Assembly: GCA_900753295.1 (NCBI GenBank)
Contig: CAADYQ010000190.1
Coordinates: 1-5,503 of the forward strand
Length of the DNA: 5,503 nt
Direction: 5' to 3'
Source: Clostridia bacterium
GTDB lineage: Bacteria > Bacillota > Clostridia > Oscillospirales > CAG-272
Shown here one piece after another: positions 4,946 to 5,503 of the stretch (positions are counted from its first letter, which is position 1; every line of letters starts with the position of its first letter). The notes below the pieces were generated by a model. That model was not told the origin of the DNA. It did not search any database and saw only the letters and a program-made list of their open reading frames with translations. The position numbers were made by a program, and so were the translations under genes.

Positions 4946-5503
4946 ATGAACCGCAATGTAAGAGATCTTCTTAAGGAAAGCAAATCCGCATCCCCGCTTG
5001 TGCCGCTCCCTACCAATGCGTTTATACCCGAGCGCGATCTCAAGACCGCACCGGTGCTTGAAGCCGTTCACCTCGGAGTCAGCTTTGGCGGACTTAACGC
5101 AGTCGATGATTTTTCACTCGTTATCGGACGCACCGAGATCGCAGGGCTTATCGGTCCCAACGGCGCGGGCAAGACCACGGTCTTCAACCTGCTCACAAAC
5201 GTTTATCAGCCCACGCGCGGAAATATCATGCTCAACGGTTACAGCACAGCCGGCAAAAGCACCGCGCAGGTCAACCGTATGGGTATTGCGAGAACGTTCC
5301 AGAATATCCGTCTTTTCGGCGCTATGAGCGTGCTTGACAATGTAAAGGTCGGTCTTCACAATTCCATGAAGGAAAATCTGCTTGCCGCACTCAGCCACAC
5401 CTTCGGTTACCGCGGCGAGGAGAAGCGCGCCAACGACCGTGCGCTTGAATTGCTTGATTTCTTCGGTATGTCCGACCTTGCGGATGCGCAGGCGGGCAGC
5501 CTG
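4946..5503 (+). CDS. livG: Branched-chain amino acid ABC transporter ATP-binding protein LivG (cut by right edge)
   Basis: The frame is open for 186 codons to the window end. This is one of the two ATPases that power Liv transporters. The nucleotide-binding domain starts at about residue 37. It shows the A-loop aromatic Phe47 in GVSFGGLNAVDDFSL, Walker A GPNGAGKTT at 70-78 (Lys76), TNVYQPTRGNIMLNG (84-98), and the Q-loop ARTFQNIRLF (115-124, Gln119). The LivG-type insert with MSVLDNVKVG (127-136) comes next. The last residues, DAQAGSL, precede the point where the family ABC signature would begin, so the signature, Walker B and switch His lie outside the window. Residues 1-36 are an N-terminal extension rich in Ser, Pro, Lys and Leu that E. 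coli LivG lacks. The gene starts one base after the livM stop. livF would be expected next. Confidence 0.93.
   Translation, partial: MNRNVRDLLKESKSASPLVPLPTNAFIPERDLKTAPVLEAVHLGVSFGGLNAVDDFSLVIGRTEIAGLIGPNGAGKTTVFNLLTNVYQPTRGNIMLNGYSTAGKSTAQVNRMGIARTFQNIRLFGAMSVLDNVKVGLHNSMKENLLAALSHTFGYRGEEKRANDRALELLDFFGMSDLADAQAGSL

Noticed and set aside
4024..5043. 339-codon minus-strand frame
   Set aside because: Its product is an Arg/His/Glu/Gly-rich shadow of livM and the start of livG, with no ribosome site or domain.
1..5503. tRNA, rRNA, CRISPR array, insertion sequence or prophage signs
   Set aside because: I saw no spaced repeat array, no transposase or integrase, no terminal inverted repeats and no structural RNA that I could recognise.

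Overview
The window looks like chromosomal DNA from a Gram-positive, clostridia-type anaerobe, possibly an Oscillospiraceae/Ruminococcaceae-like gut bacterium. The reasons are strong AGGAGG-type ribosome sites, substrate-binding proteins anchored as lipoproteins, a stand-alone Amidase_6-type protein, the standard genetic code and a GC-leaning coding style. The taxon is an inference from style; no marker gene is present.

Layout. Positions 1-144 (minus) hold the start of a lipoprotein gene that runs off the left edge. Positions 145-302 are a gene-free spacer with two copies of a short inverted repeat, GATAT-N-ATATC, one of them over a TATAAT box. Positions 303-896 (minus) encode a 197-residue cysteine amidase of the Amidase_6 / NlpC-P60-like type with no visible signal peptide. 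Positions 897-1226 are a divergent intergenic region with a good promoter for the gene on its right. Positions 1227-1556 (plus) encode a 109-residue membrane protein of unknown function. Its reading frame contains a near-perfect intrinsic-terminator hairpin (1347-1380), and a second terminator follows the gene (1603-1635).

The right two thirds (1738-5503, plus) is a branched-chain / hydrophobic amino acid ABC uptake operon of the Liv (HAAT) type, in the order livJ (binding lipoprotein), livH and livM (the two permeases) and livG (first ATPase, cut by the right edge). livF would be expected just beyond. The binding lipoprotein catches the ligand outside the membrane, LivH and LivM form the channel, and LivG (with LivF) would power transport. 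A strong GC-rich stem without a U-tract separates livJ from livH and could help set the excess of binding protein over permease.

The liv operon is conventional. The parts worth a second look are the terminator-like hairpin inside the small membrane gene, the paired inverted repeats near the left edge, a motif shared by the two divergent promoters, the livJ-livH stem, and a roughly 36-residue N-terminal extension on LivG. I see no clear evidence for a wholly new system.
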